DNA of 64,000 bases from Planctomycetota bacterium (GCA_002705055.1 PAHY01000032.1:1-64000), one strand, 5' to 3'. Numbered from the stretch's first letter, positions 41,683 to 50,539 are shown. Program-made: numbers and translations. The notes: generated from the sequence alone by a model not told the origin.

Positions 41683-44600
41683 ATGGCGGTCGCCACCTCT
41701 CTGCTGCTCCTGGCATCACTCGCGCTTCCGGCGCAGGAGGCCCCCCAGGACGTCGACCCGACCCGCTTTGAGCTGACGCCGCTCGCCCGCGGCCTCGATC
41801 GGCCGATGGAGCTGACCGTCGCGCCGGACGGCCGCGTCTTCTGGATCGAGCTCGGCGGCAAGCTGCGGATCTGGAAGCCGGACACCGGCATGATCGTCGA
41901 GGCCGGCCAGCTTGAGGTCTTCGTCGAACAGGAGAACGGCCTGATCGGCCTGGCGCTCGACCCCGACTTCGCCCGCAATCAGCGCCTCTACCTGATGTAC
42001 TCGCCGGTCGAGTACCCGGGGCAGCATTTGAGTCGCTTTACGATGGACGGCGACCGCCTGGATCGCAGCAGCGAACAGCTGATCCTGCGCTTCGAGGAGC
42101 AACGCCGCGAGTGCTGTCACCACGCGGGCTCGCTCGAGTTCGGCCCGAACGGTCTGCTGTTCATCGCGACCGGAGACAACACCCACCCAGGCGGCGATGC
42201 CCAGGGCTTTGCGCCGCTCGATGAACGCCCGGACCGCGAACCCTTCGATGCCCAGAAGGGTCCGGCCAACACCCAAAGCCTCAGCGGCAAGATCCTGCGC
42301 ATCCGGCTGACCGAGGACGGCTACGAGATTCCGGAGGGCAACCTCTTCGCTGATCCTGCCCAGGGTCGCCCCGAGATCTACGTGATGGGCTGCCGCAACC
42401 CCTGGCGCATCGGCATCGATCAGCAGACGGGCTATCTCTACTGGGGCGAGGTCGGCCCGGACGCCGGCGGCGACGGCGAACGCGGCCCGCGCGGCTACGA
42501 CGAGATCAATCAAGCGCGCGCGGCTGGGAATTTTGGTTGGCCCTACTTCATCGCCGACAACCAGGCTTATCGCGACGTCGACTTCACGAGCGGCGAGATT
42601 GGCCCGGCCTATCAGGTCGCACGGCCGGAGAACCTCTCCCCCAACAACACCGGCGCGCGGGTGCTGCCGCCGGCGCAGCCCGCCTGGATCTACTACCCCT
42701 ACGGCGACTCGGAGGTCTTCCCCGAGCTGAACGCCCCCGGCAGACGCACCGCCTGCGCCGGCCCGGTCTATGACTTTGATGCGCAGCTCGCTTCGAGCAC
42801 CAAGTTCCCTGCGCACTACGACCGCTGCCTGTTCGCCTTTGAGTGGTCGCGCCACTGGATCACCGCGGTGCACCTGGACGAGGACTCGAACATCGCGCGG
42901 CTAGAACGCTTCCTGCCCGATCACCGCTTCAAGCGCCCGGTCGATCTGGAGTTCGGCCCGGATGGCTCGCTCTACCTGCTCGAGTACGGCTCGACCTGGG
43001 GCACGAATGAAGACAGCGCGCTGGTGCGGATCGACTACTTCGCCGGCAACCGCGCGCCCCGCGCGGCGATCGAGATCGCGCACCACATCGGACCGGCCCC
43101 GCTTCGACCTTCGATCACGACCGAGGGCACCTTCGACCCGGATGGCGACGCGCTGCGCTATGCGTGGCGGATCCCGCCTGCCGAGCGCGTGCTCTCCACC
43201 GCCGCGTCGCCCGAGCTGCGCTTTGCCGAGGAAGGCAGCTTCAACCTGGAGCTGACGGTCACCGATCCGGCGGGGCTGCAGGCGACCGCGGTCGTCCCCG
43301 TGCTGGTGGGCAACACCCCGCCGGAGCTGCGCTTCGTCTCGCCGCGCGATGGCGACTTCTACCTCCCCGGCGAGCCGATTCACTGGGAGCTGGAAGCGAG
43401 CGATGTCGAGGACGGCGCGCTGAGCGACCCGGTTCAGGCGGCCGCGCAGCTGAGCACGGAGGTGGCTTGGCATCGCGGGGCGCCTCCCGGCATGGCCGGA
43501 GCGGAGGCGGCGCAGTCCCTCGACCCGGGCCGCGAGGCGGTGCAGCGCAGTGACTGCCTGAACTGCCACGCGATGGACAGCCGGGTGGTCGGCCCTTCCT
43601 TCCTGGAGGTCGCCGCGAAGTACCGCGCCGAGCACGACGCGATCACCAAGCTGGCGCAGCGCATCCGGGCCGGGTCGACCGGGGTCTGGGGCCAGATCCC
43701 CATGCTCCCCCACCCTCAGCACAGTCAGGCCGAGGCGCAGCAGATGGTGGCCTGGATTCTCTCGCTCGACGAGGACGGCCCGGCGATCTCGGTGCAGCGT
43801 GGCCTGAGCGGCACCGTCGCAGCCGAGGGCGAGTCCCACTCGCTCGTCCTGTCCGCGCGCTATCAGGACCGCGGTCACGGCGCGATCGGTCCGCTGACCG
43901 CGCGCGCGCAGGTGCGGCTGCGTCACCCCGCTGTGGAGGCCGAGCACTTCAGCTTCCACGCGGGCAACTCGGTGCTGCAGTCGGAGACGGCGACCGGAGG
44001 CGCCTTCATCGGCGCGATCACCGCCGGGAGCCACCTGCGCTTTGATGGCGTCGACCTCGCCGGGATGGATCGAGTTTCGCTGCGGGTGTCCTCGGCCGGG
44101 GAGGGCGGCTTCATCGAGCTGCGCGCGGGCTCCGTGGACGGACCGCTCCTGGGCGCGACCGAGGTCGTCCCGAACGGCGCCTGGGAAGACTGGTACGAGA
44201 TCGAGATTCCGATCCAGAATCCGGGCGGGCCGCAGCCGCTCGTGGTGCGCTTCCACAACCCGAACGGCGGCGGCGGACTCATGAACCTGGACCGCATCTG
44301 CTTCCTGCGCAAGGAACAGCAGCTGGGCGAGCTCCTGGCGAGCGCCGCGGGGCCAGGCGCGCCGCAGCGCGCCGCGCGGCCCAACGTCGTGCTGATCCTG
44401 GCCGACGACCTCGGCTACGGCGATCCGGGCTGCTACAACCCGGAGTCGAAGGTGCCGACGCCGGCGCTGGATCGCTTGGCTGCGGAAGGCATGCGCTTCA
44501 CCGATGCGCACAGCCCGTCCAGCGTCTGCACGCCGACCCGCTACGGGCTGCTGACCGGGCGCTACGCCTGGCGCACCGAGCTGAAGCGCAGCGTGCTGTG

Positions 44601-45807
44601 GCCCTGGGATCCGCCGCTGCTGGAAACGGAGCGCACGACGCTCGCGGAGATGCTGCAAGCAGCCGGCTACACCACCGCGTGCATCGGAAAGTGGCACCTG
44701 GGTTGGGACTGGCCGCTGGACGAGGCCTCGTCGGTCAGCGAAGAGATCACCAGCCTGCAGTGGCCGACCCAGCAACGCGAGGCCATCGGCGCGCGCGTGA
44801 ACTGGCAGCGACCGATCTCCGGCGGCCCGCTGGCGCATGGCTTTGCTCACTACTTCGGCGACGATGTCCCCAACTTCCCGCCGTACACCTGGATTGAAGA
44901 TGACCGGGTGGTGACGACTCCCACCGTCGCCAAGCCGCGCGGGATGTTCGGTCACCAAGGTCCGGCCGCGCCCGGCTGGGACCTCGGCAGCGTGCTGCCG
45001 ACGCTCAACCAGCGCGCCGCGGCCTGGATAGAGGCGCAGGCCGACCGCGACGAGCCTTTCTTCCTTTACCTGTCACTGACCGCTCCGCATACGCCGATCG
45101 CGCCCAGCCCGGACTGGACCGGGAAGTCGCAAGCGGGCGCCTATGGCGACTTTGTCGCGCAAGTGGACGGCGTCCTGGCCACGGTCGTCGAAGCGCTCGA
45201 GCGCAACGGCCTAGCGGAGAACACCATCCTGATCTTCACTTCCGACAACGGCTCCCCGCAGCGCGATGGCACCAACATGTCCGGCCCGGTGGGCGCGGTG
45301 AAGGAACGCTTCGGTCACGATCCCTCGGCGCCGTGGCGCGGCCTGAAGTCGGACGCCTGGGAAGGCGGGCATCGCGTGCCCTTCCTCGTCCGCTGGCCCG
45401 GCCACGTACCCGCGGGCACCGTGCAGCCGGCGCCCTGGATTCACACCGATCTCTACCGCACCCTGGCCAGCCTGCTCAAGCTGCCGCTCGGCGTCGGCCA
45501 AGGCGAGGACAGCCTCGATCAGTCGCGCGTCTGGATGGACGGCCCCTCTGCCGCGCCGGTGCGCGAGACGCTGGTGCACCACTCCGGCAACGGCTTGTTC
45601 GCGATCCGCGAAGGCCGGTGGAAGCTGATCCTGGGCCGCAACTCCGGCGGCTTCAGCCGCTGGCAGCCGCCCGCCGACGCCCCCGCCGGCCAGCTCTACG
45701 ACCTGCAGGCCGACCCGCAGGAGCAGCACAACCTCTACGCGGCCTCCCCCGAGATCGTGGCGCAACTGAGCGCTCGCCTCGACGAGATCCGCCGCGGCAA
45801 GCGCTAG
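41683..45807 (+). CDS. Five-module fusion: sugar dehydrogenase, PKD, cytochrome c, CBM6, sulfatase
   Basis: A 1374-residue exported protein (signal about 1-18) reading in one continuous frame. Residues 25-455 form a PQQ-type glucose/sorbosone dehydrogenase propeller (GLDRPMELTVAPDGRVFWIE, GSLEFGPNGLLFIATGDN, VMGCRNPWRIGIDQQTGYLY). Residues 456-590 have PKD/Ig-like strands and 615-700 a class I cytochrome c with CxxCH 625-629 (DCLNCHAMDS) and Met-rich distal side. Residues 751-876 form a CBM6-like beta sandwich (VEAEHFSFHAGNSVLQSETA). A sulfatase runs from 897 to the end, with C949 in SSVCTPTRYGLLTG. Dehydrogenase-PKD-cytochrome-CBM6 proteins are known in Bacteroidetes and PVC bacteria; attachment of a full sulfatase is unusual. 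It may oxidise and desulfate the same glycan at the surface. Confidence 0.9.
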   Translation: MAVATSLLLLASLALPAQEAPQDVDPTRFELTPLARGLDRPMELTVAPDGRVFWIELGGKLRIWKPDTGMIVEAGQLEVFVEQENGLIGLALDPDFARNQRLYLMYSPVEYPGQHLSRFTMDGDRLDRSSEQLILRFEEQRRECCHHAGSLEFGPNGLLFIATGDNTHPGGDAQGFAPLDERPDREPFDAQKGPANTQSLSGKILRIRLTEDGYEIPEGNLFADPAQGRPEIYVMGCRNPWRIGIDQQTGYLYWGEVGPDAGGDGERGPRGYDEINQARAAGNFGWPYFIADNQAYRDVDFTSGEIGPAYQVARPENLSPNNTGARVLPPAQPAWIYYPYGDSEVFPELNAPGRRTACAGPVYDFDAQLASSTKFPAHYDRCLFAFEWSRHWITAVHLDEDSNIARLERFLPDHRFKRPVDLEFGPDGSLYLLEYGSTWGTNEDSALVRIDYFAGNRAPRAAIEIAHHIGPAPLRPSITTEGTFDPDGDALRYAWRIPPAERVLSTAASPELRFAEEGSFNLELTVTDPAGLQATAVVPVLVGNTPPELRFVSPRDGDFYLPGEPIHWELEASDVEDGALSDPVQAAAQLSTEVAWHRGAPPGMAGAEAAQSLDPGREAVQRSDCLNCHAMDSRVVGPSFLEVAAKYRAEHDAITKLAQRIRAGSTGVWGQIPMLPHPQHSQAEAQQMVAWILSLDEDGPAISVQRGLSGTVAAEGESHSLVLSARYQDRGHGAIGPLTARAQVRLRHPAVEAEHFSFHAGNSVLQSETATGGAFIGAITAGSHLRFDGVDLAGMDRVSLRVSSAGEGGFIELRAGSVDGPLLGATEVVPNGAWEDWYEIEIPIQNPGGPQPLVVRFHNPNGGGGLMNLDRICFLRKEQQLGELLASAAGPGAPQRAARPNVVLILADDLGYGDPGCYNPESKVPTPALDRLAAEGMRFTDAHSPSSVCTPTRYGLLTGRYAWRTELKRSVLWPWDPPLLETERTTLAEMLQAAGYTTACIGKWHLGWDWPLDEASSVSEEITSLQWPTQQREAIGARVNWQRPISGGPLAHGFAHYFGDDVPNFPPYTWIEDDRVVTTPTVAKPRGMFGHQGPAAPGWDLGSVLPTLNQRAAAWIEAQADRDEPFFLYLSLTAPHTPIAPSPDWTGKSQAGAYGDFVAQVDGVLATVVEALERNGLAENTILIFTSDNGSPQRDGTNMSGPVGAVKERFGHDPSAPWRGLKSDAWEGGHRVPFLVRWPGHVPAGTVQPAPWIHTDLYRTLASLLKLPLGVGQGEDSLDQSRVWMDGPSAAPVRETLVHHSGNGLFAIREGRWKLILGRNSGGFSRWQPPADAPAGQLYDLQADPQEQHNLYAASPEIVAQLSARLDEIRRGKR

Positions 45808-46799
45808 CGATCCAGCGACTCGAGCGCCGGCGCTTCGCTTTCTTGGATTGTCAGGAAGGCGTCCTTCGAGTCGATGCCGCGCCAGCGGCGGGCGACCAGG
45901 ATCTGGCCGAGGATGCCGCCCAGGGTGTTGCCGGGGCCGGTGGCGACCAGGCGTTCGGGCGCGTGCTCGAGCAGCGCGACCTCGACCGAGCGGGTGAAGT
46001 CGTAGGTGTCGACGATCTGCTCCTCGAAGGTGTAGCCGCGCAGGGCCTCGGTGCTGGCGCCCCACGGGGTGTGGCGGCGGCCGGCGCCGTCGATCAGCTC
46101 GATCTCGGGCTGCTGGAAGGCGAGTTCGCCGGCGAAGGCGTGCGCGGCGCGAGCCGTCTCGGCCACCAGCGGCGTGTGATACGGACCGTGCTGCGCCAGC
46201 CGAAGCGGGTAGGTGATGCGCCCTTGCTGGATCGGCTCCAGCGCCTCGCTGGCGGCGGCCAGACCGGCGCGCGTCCCCGCCAGCACCGCCTGGCCGCCGA
46301 GGTGAATCGAGTGGAACAGGTCCTGCGGGTGCGCGGCGACCAAGGCCTCGACCGCCGCCTCGCGCGCGGGGATGCGTCGCCAGTCCTCGCCGACCAGCGG
46401 GTAGACGATCTGCCCCCCTTCCGCCCCGTGCTCCTCCTGGAGCATCGACATCTTCTGCACCAGCCGGAAGCCGTCCTCGAAGGACAGCGCGCCACCCGCG
46501 GCGAGCCCGGTGTACCAGCCCATCGAGTTGCCGACGATCGCGACGACTTCGTGCTGCTCACGCACCCGCGCGACGTCGAGCATGGTGCGCAGATAGATCA
46601 GCGGTGAGACGTGCGCCGGACGCAGGTGGCGCGCGGGGCTGAAGCGTTCGGCGCGGTCAAGCTGCAGCAGCGGCTCGAGCCCGAGCTCGGCGCGCAGCGC
46701 TTCGGCGGCCTGCACCCAGGCATGCTCCGCCGGGAGCTGGCCCATGGTGCGCTCGGTGTAGGAACCGCGGCCGGGCAGGACGAGGACGACGCGACTCAT
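45804..46799 (-). CDS. FabD-like acyltransferase with non-canonical active site
   Basis: A 331-residue protein with the malonyltransferase fold. The nucleophile is Ser92 in GNSMGW (GxSxG), at the same residue number as in E. coli FabD, and H208 (HGPYH) matches FabD His201. Two canonical residues differ: the oxyanion Gln11 region reads PGRGSY (Arg11), and position 117, the Arg that binds the free carboxylate of malonate, is Met (RLVQKMSMLQ). It therefore probably uses an uncharged acyl group rather than malonyl. The start overlaps the E1 gene by 4 bases (ATGA), so the two enzymes are coupled. Its stop interlocks with the fusion-gene stop at CTAG 45804-45807. Confidence 0.85.
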   Translation of the reverse strand: MSRVVLVLPGRGSYTERTMGQLPAEHAWVQAAEALRAELGLEPLLQLDRAERFSPARHLRPAHVSPLIYLRTMLDVARVREQHEVVAIVGNSMGWYTGLAAGGALSFEDGFRLVQKMSMLQEEHGAEGGQIVYPLVGEDWRRIPAREAAVEALVAAHPQDLFHSIHLGGQAVLAGTRAGLAAASEALEPIQQGRITYPLRLAQHGPYHTPLVAETARAAHAFAGELAFQQPEIELIDGAGRRHTPWGASTEALRGYTFEEQIVDTYDFTRSVEVALLEHAPERLVATGPGNTLGGILGQILVARRWRGIDSKDAFLTIQESEAPALESLDR

Positions 46800-49057
46800 G
46801 CCGTGACCTCCTCGATCCCGGCCAGGATCTGATCTTCGGACACCAGCACCAGGTTGGCGGCGTCGGCCAGCGGGATGTAAGCGTCCATGCCGCGCACCGA
46901 GCGCACCCGGCCGGCGAAGCCATGCTCGGCGAGGTCGGCGATCAGGGCGTCGGCCACCCCGGCGCCGGTCGCGCGGCACTCGTCGACGACCAGCACGCGC
47001 TGGCACGCGCTGGCATGGGCGCGGACGGCCGCATGCGGCAGCGGGTTGAGCCAGCGCAGATCCAGCACCCGCGCGCGCTTGCCGGTCGCCTGCTCCCAGC
47101 GCCGCGCGGCGCGCAGCGACAGCCGGTAACCGTTGGCGTAGGAGACGATCAGCAGGTCGCCGGCGTCGGGCTGGTGCACCCCCACCTCGCCAGGCAGCAG
47201 CGCGGCATCGGCGGTGCCGTCGGGCGCGGGATAATCCTGCAACCAGCCTTCGTCGCCCGGCTCGTAGAGGTCGCGCTCGTGGTAGAGCGCGATCGGCTCG
47301 AGGAAGGTCACGACGCGACCGCTCTCCGCAGCCATGGCCATCGCGCCGCGCAGCAGCCGCGCCGCGTCGGCCCCCTGCGACGGGCAGGCGATCGCCAGCC
47401 CCGGGATCTCGCGCAGCGCGCCGATCGAGTTGTCGTTATGGAAGTGCCCACCGAAGCCCTTCTGGTAGGCGAGGCCGGCGATCCGCACGACCATCGGGTT
47501 GAGGAAGCTGCCGTCCGAGAAGTAGGACAGCGAGCAGGCCTCGCCGCGCAGCTGGTCGATCGCGTTGTGCAGATAGGCGAGGTACTGGATCTCGGGAATC
47601 GGCAGCAGCCCGACCTGCGCCGCGCCCTGCGCCACCCCCAGGATGGTCGTCTCGTCGAGCAGCGTGTCGAAGCAGCGCGCCTGGCCGAAGCGCTCCTGCA
47701 AGCGCTGGGTCACGCCGTAGACCCCGCCCTTGCGGCCGACGTCCTCGCCAAACAGAATCGCCTTGGGCTGGCGCAGCATCTCGTCGTGCAGCGCCTGGTT
47801 GATCCGCGCCGCCAGCGTGCGGCGGGTGGCGGAGGTCTCCTCTTCAGGCAGGCGGCGGCCGAAGATCGCGCGGCGCGCGTCCGGGTCGAGAGCGGCCGTC
47901 GCCCGCGCCCGCCAGCGATCTTCCTCGACCGGGGCAAGCGGCCGGATGATCTCGGCGGGGTCGGTCAGCTTGGGCCGCGTGGTGGCGTGCTCCATCGCCG
48001 CGTGCACGCGCGCCCGCGTCGACTGCAAGATCTGACGCAGTTGCTGCGGGGTGGCGGCGCCGCGCTCGAGCAGCCGGCGCGCGGTCGCCAGCAGCGGATC
48101 GCGCGCTTCGGTGGCCTCGATGTCTTCCAGCGTGCGGTAGGCCGTCTCGACATCGCTGCCGGCGTGCCCCCACAGGCGAATCGTCTCGATCCGCAGGAAG
48201 ACCGGCGCGCGCTGCTGCCGGCAAGTGCGGATCGCCAGCTCGACCGTATCCCAGACCTGATCGATCTCGCCGACCGCGTCGAAGAAGTGCAGATGGCGGC
48301 GCGCCTCCCAGGTGTCCTGCACCCAGCGCGACGGCGTCTCGACGCTGATGCCGCGCTGGTTGTCCTCGCAGACGAACAGGATCGGCACCGGGTTGCCCTT
48401 GCGGCGGGCGTAGCGCGCGGCGTTGATGCCGGACAGCGCGGTGGCGTGGTTGGAGGACGCATCGCCGAAGCTGCACATCACCACCGAGTCCTGCGGCAGA
48501 TCGCTGAGCGGCCCGAGGCCGGCCTCGACCTCGAGGCGGCGCGCGCGGCCGAGCGCGAAGGCCATGCCGACCGCCTTGGGCAGATGGCTGGCGATGGTCG
48601 AGGTCTGCGGCGGGATCCAGGCCGGGCGGGAGCCCCAGACCTTGTGCCGCCCGCCGCTGGCCGGATCCTCCGCCGACGCGGTGAGCGAGAGCAGCGTGTC
48701 CCAGGCCGGGGTGCTCCCCGGCAGCTGCCGCAGCCGCGAGGCGAACAGCGCGCCCGAGCGGTAGTGCAGCAGGCAGGGGTCGGTCGGCCTCAGCAGCGCG
48801 CCGAGCGTCGCGTTCAGTTCATGCCCGGCCGAACTGATGGTGTAGAAGCCCTCGCCGCGCGCCTTCAGCGCCCGCGCTGCCACGTCGAGCGTGCGCGACA
48901 GCACCATGTCCTCGAAGAGATTGCGCGCGCGCGCGGCGCTCAGACTGCTGCCCGGCCGCAGCACTTCATCCGGCGCCAGCAGCTCCGCGGCCGGCTGCGC
49001 CTCGGCCAGCAGCCGATCCAGCTGCTCTTCGACAATCGTGACGCGATCCGCGCTCAT
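46796..49057 (-). CDS. 2-oxoacid dehydrogenase E1, alpha and beta subunits fused
   Basis: A 753-residue thiamine-diphosphate enzyme. The E1-alpha part (about 40-390) has SAGHELNATLGALLRP, the TPP/Mg motif GDASSN at 198-203 and VCEDNQRGISVETPS. The E1-beta part starts near residue 403 (LAARINQALHDEMLRQPKAI, LFGEDVGRKGGVYGVTQRL, GVAQGAAQVGLLPIPEIQY) and ends with the transketolase C-terminal domain (RVLVVDECRATGAGVADALI). The family decarboxylates pyruvate or branched 2-oxoacids onto a lipoyl E2. No E2, E3 or lipoylation gene is nearby; instead the next gene is an acyltransferase. A TAGGCT hexamer lies about 39 bases upstream. Confidence 0.9.
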   Translation of the reverse strand: MSADRVTIVEEQLDRLLAEAQPAAELLAPDEVLRPGSSLSAARARNLFEDMVLSRTLDVAARALKARGEGFYTISSAGHELNATLGALLRPTDPCLLHYRSGALFASRLRQLPGSTPAWDTLLSLTASAEDPASGGRHKVWGSRPAWIPPQTSTIASHLPKAVGMAFALGRARRLEVEAGLGPLSDLPQDSVVMCSFGDASSNHATALSGINAARYARRKGNPVPILFVCEDNQRGISVETPSRWVQDTWEARRHLHFFDAVGEIDQVWDTVELAIRTCRQQRAPVFLRIETIRLWGHAGSDVETAYRTLEDIEATEARDPLLATARRLLERGAATPQQLRQILQSTRARVHAAMEHATTRPKLTDPAEIIRPLAPVEEDRWRARATAALDPDARRAIFGRRLPEEETSATRRTLAARINQALHDEMLRQPKAILFGEDVGRKGGVYGVTQRLQERFGQARCFDTLLDETTILGVAQGAAQVGLLPIPEIQYLAYLHNAIDQLRGEACSLSYFSDGSFLNPMVVRIAGLAYQKGFGGHFHNDNSIGALREIPGLAIACPSQGADAARLLRGAMAMAAESGRVVTFLEPIALYHERDLYEPGDEGWLQDYPAPDGTADAALLPGEVGVHQPDAGDLLIVSYANGYRLSLRAARRWEQATGKRARVLDLRWLNPLPHAAVRAHASACQRVLVVDECRATGAGVADALIADLAEHGFAGRVRSVRGMDAYIPLADAANLVLVSEDQILAGIEEVTA

Positions 49058-49137
49058 ACTTCAGGGGAGGGAGGGGCGGCCAGCCGCCCGGCCCAAAGCC
49101 TAGAGCTGCGGCCCCCTTCGCTCGACCCACCTTCTGG

Positions 49138-49530
49138 CTAGCGGGGCACGCGTCGCTCGAGCCGCTCGCAGGCAACCTGCAGCCAGAAAGTGGTGCCTGT
49201 CTCGAAGGTATAGACCGGACACTCCGGGTCGACCCAGGAGATCTGCTTCCGCTCGTGTTCGGGGAGCTCCTTGGCTCGGCAAAGCTCGATCCCGCCGAAC
49301 ACGTTCTGCGTGGACAGCGGGCCGGACTGAATGCCGCAAACCTCGAGGAACTGAAGCTCCAGTCGACCGCGTTTCCCTCCCATGCCGAACAGCTGCAGCT
49401 CGAGCCGAAGGAGCTTGGGCCGAATCGCGAGCTTGAGCAACTCTGCGTCATGCACCTCGGCATCTAGGCGCGGGATGTCTGCATCCTTCACGTGCGTCCA
49501 GGGGTGTCGCTGTGCCATGAATCGGTCCAC
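49138..49530 (-). CDS. Small protein of unknown function next to the DUF4288 gene
   Basis: A 130-residue soluble protein with no signal peptide; ATG 49518 (MAQRHPW) is an alternative start. It reads as beta-rich: HDAELLKLAIRPKLLRLELQ, LFGMGGKRGRLELQFLEVCG, PVYTFETGTTFWLQVACERL. Similar strand patterns occur in small immunity-type proteins, but I recognise no family. It overlaps the upstream DUF4288-like gene by 31-43 bases. The region is less GC-rich than its flanks in the lines I sampled, hinting at recent acquisition. Confidence 0.55.
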   Translation of the reverse strand: MDRFMAQRHPWTHVKDADIPRLDAEVHDAELLKLAIRPKLLRLELQLFGMGGKRGRLELQFLEVCGIQSGPLSTQNVFGGIELCRAKELPEHERKQISWVDPECPVYTFETGTTFWLQVACERLERRVPR

Positions 49531-49841
49531 TGAAAGAACTCGGAGACGCTGCGCATTTCGGAAAAGACCTCGACCCCTTGTCCTTCGAGCGGGTCCATGA
49601 TTTCGAAGACGGCGAGGACCTGATCGAAGTGCCAGCGCACCGTTTCTCCATCCGCGTTGAGGTAGCTCTGCTCTGCCTTCCGACCAAACTCTTCGCCGAT
49701 CACTCTCGCCTCTTCTTCGCTCTCTGCGCGAATGATGCGCGTGGAAAGCTCAAAGTGGCCCGGACTCTCCGGAGCACCGTCAACCGTGGAGTGCAGGAGT
49801 AGCTTGACTCCAAATGGGCGACCAGGAGTCGAACTGTTCAT
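49488..49841 (-). CDS. DUF4288-like small protein
   Basis: A 117-residue soluble protein. GHFELSTRIIRAESEEEARV, IGEEFGRKAEQSYLNADGET and VRWHFDQVLAVFEIMDPLEG match the DUF4288 pattern as I remember it (a YLNADGE-V-W-F-V-V-E core). Members are small, scattered and often found near immunity-type or restriction genes. The function is unknown. It overlaps the next gene, so the two are translated together. A TAGACT hexamer lies 8 bases upstream, inside the hairpin that ends the preceding gene. Confidence 0.65.
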   Translation of the reverse strand: MNSSTPGRPFGVKLLLHSTVDGAPESPGHFELSTRIIRAESEEEARVIGEEFGRKAEQSYLNADGETVRWHFDQVLAVFEIMDPLEGQGVEVFSEMRSVSEFFQWTDSWHSDTPGRT

Positions 49842-49845
49842 CGCG

Positions 49846-49862
49846 TCTCAGTCTAGCTGAGA
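49846..49862 (-). terminator. Hairpin with stop codon in loop that also carries the next -10
   Basis: TCTCAG (49846-49851) pairs with CTGAGA (49857-49862) around TCTAG. The loop holds the stop (CTA 49853-49855) of the upstream membrane protein gene. The minus-strand hexamer TAGACT (49850-49855), 8 bases before ATG 49841, lies in the same element, so the end of one gene and the promoter of the next are superimposed. Confidence 0.5.
49850..49855 (-). promoter_or_regulatory. -10 hexamer TAGACT of the DUF4288-like gene
   Basis: TAGACT on the minus strand ends 8 bases before ATG 49841 and lies inside the gene-end hairpin 49846-49862. Confidence 0.4.
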
Positions 49863-50533
49863 ATCACGCCTATCAAGGCGCCGGCCGCGAACCATAGCGG
49901 GCGCATCGTGCTCAGGTCGAAGAGTCCATTCAGGTTCAAGTCCAGCTCGAATTCGGTTCCTCGGGGATCAGGCGGGAGCGCCAGGAGGGAGTCCAGCCAC
50001 GCTGACTCCTGATGAAACGGGATAGCCCAAACCTGCAAGCTGAACTCTCCTTCGGGATGGTCCTCCGAGCACCACCAATTCATCTGCATGGGGCGCGGCC
50101 CCCTTTCGTCACTCGCAAACGAGTACTCCATCCAGTCCTGGTCGGTCGGGAAGTAGACCAGCTGTGCGCCCGGCTCGTGCAGTTCCACACGATCCGCCAC
50201 CAGTCGAAAGCGTACGCCGGGCTCCTCAAGGACGAACCCTGCAGCACGTTGCCGGAGAACGGCATCCTTTGCGCTGATCGCCCGTGCGTCGAGCTCGACT
50301 AATCCGAGCGCGAAGACGGTCTCGCCTTCCTCCAGCGGCACCGCTCCGAACCAGAGGTACAACTCGCCTTGCGACTCAACTGGATCTTGCGCGAGCGCGG
50401 CGCTGCGCTCGCCCGGTTGACCCGGCACACCAAGCCAAGACCCTAGGGCGACAGAACTGATTCCAAGGAACAGGAGAACTGCTGAGACGAACCCAGCTTT
50501 CCGGCTGGATGACCGAGCGCTCACATGGATCAT
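49853..50533 (-). CDS. Membrane-anchored protein of unknown function
   Basis: A 226-residue protein with an N-terminal hydrophobic helix (about 15-34, GFVSAVLLFLGISSVALGSW). An extracytoplasmic domain (GELYLWFGAVPLEEGETVFA, VRFRLVADRVELHEPGAQLV, MQMNWWCSEDHPEGEFSLQV) is followed by a C-terminal hydrophobic tail (LWFAAGALIGVILS) after a LDLNLNGLFDLSTMRPL strand. It is not recognised. The two hydrophobic ends suggest that a periplasmic beta domain is held at the inner membrane. A TAGCCT hexamer lies 6 bases before the ATG. It is the first gene of the less GC-rich trio 49138-50533. Confidence 0.65.
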   Translation of the reverse strand: MIHVSARSSSRKAGFVSAVLLFLGISSVALGSWLGVPGQPGERSAALAQDPVESQGELYLWFGAVPLEEGETVFALGLVELDARAISAKDAVLRQRAAGFVLEEPGVRFRLVADRVELHEPGAQLVYFPTDQDWMEYSFASDERGPRPMQMNWWCSEDHPEGEFSLQVWAIPFHQESAWLDSLLALPPDPRGTEFELDLNLNGLFDLSTMRPLWFAAGALIGVILS

Positions 50534-50539
50534 CTCCCC

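Noticed and set aside
42901-44958. Minus-strand open frame of 685 codons inside the fusion gene
   Set aside because: It is an antisense shadow; the plus-strand modules are intact through this interval.
41683-45807. Artificial joining of two genes in the sulfatase fusion
   Set aside because: The linker between CBM6 and sulfatase reads normally (AASAAGPGAPQ-like Ala/Gly/Pro region) with no internal stop or signal peptide; I keep it as one gene but list read-based checking.
46922-49141. Plus-strand open frame of 739 codons opposite the E1 gene
   Set aside because: It is an Arg/Ala/Gly-rich antisense shadow of a fully recognisable E1 alpha-beta protein.
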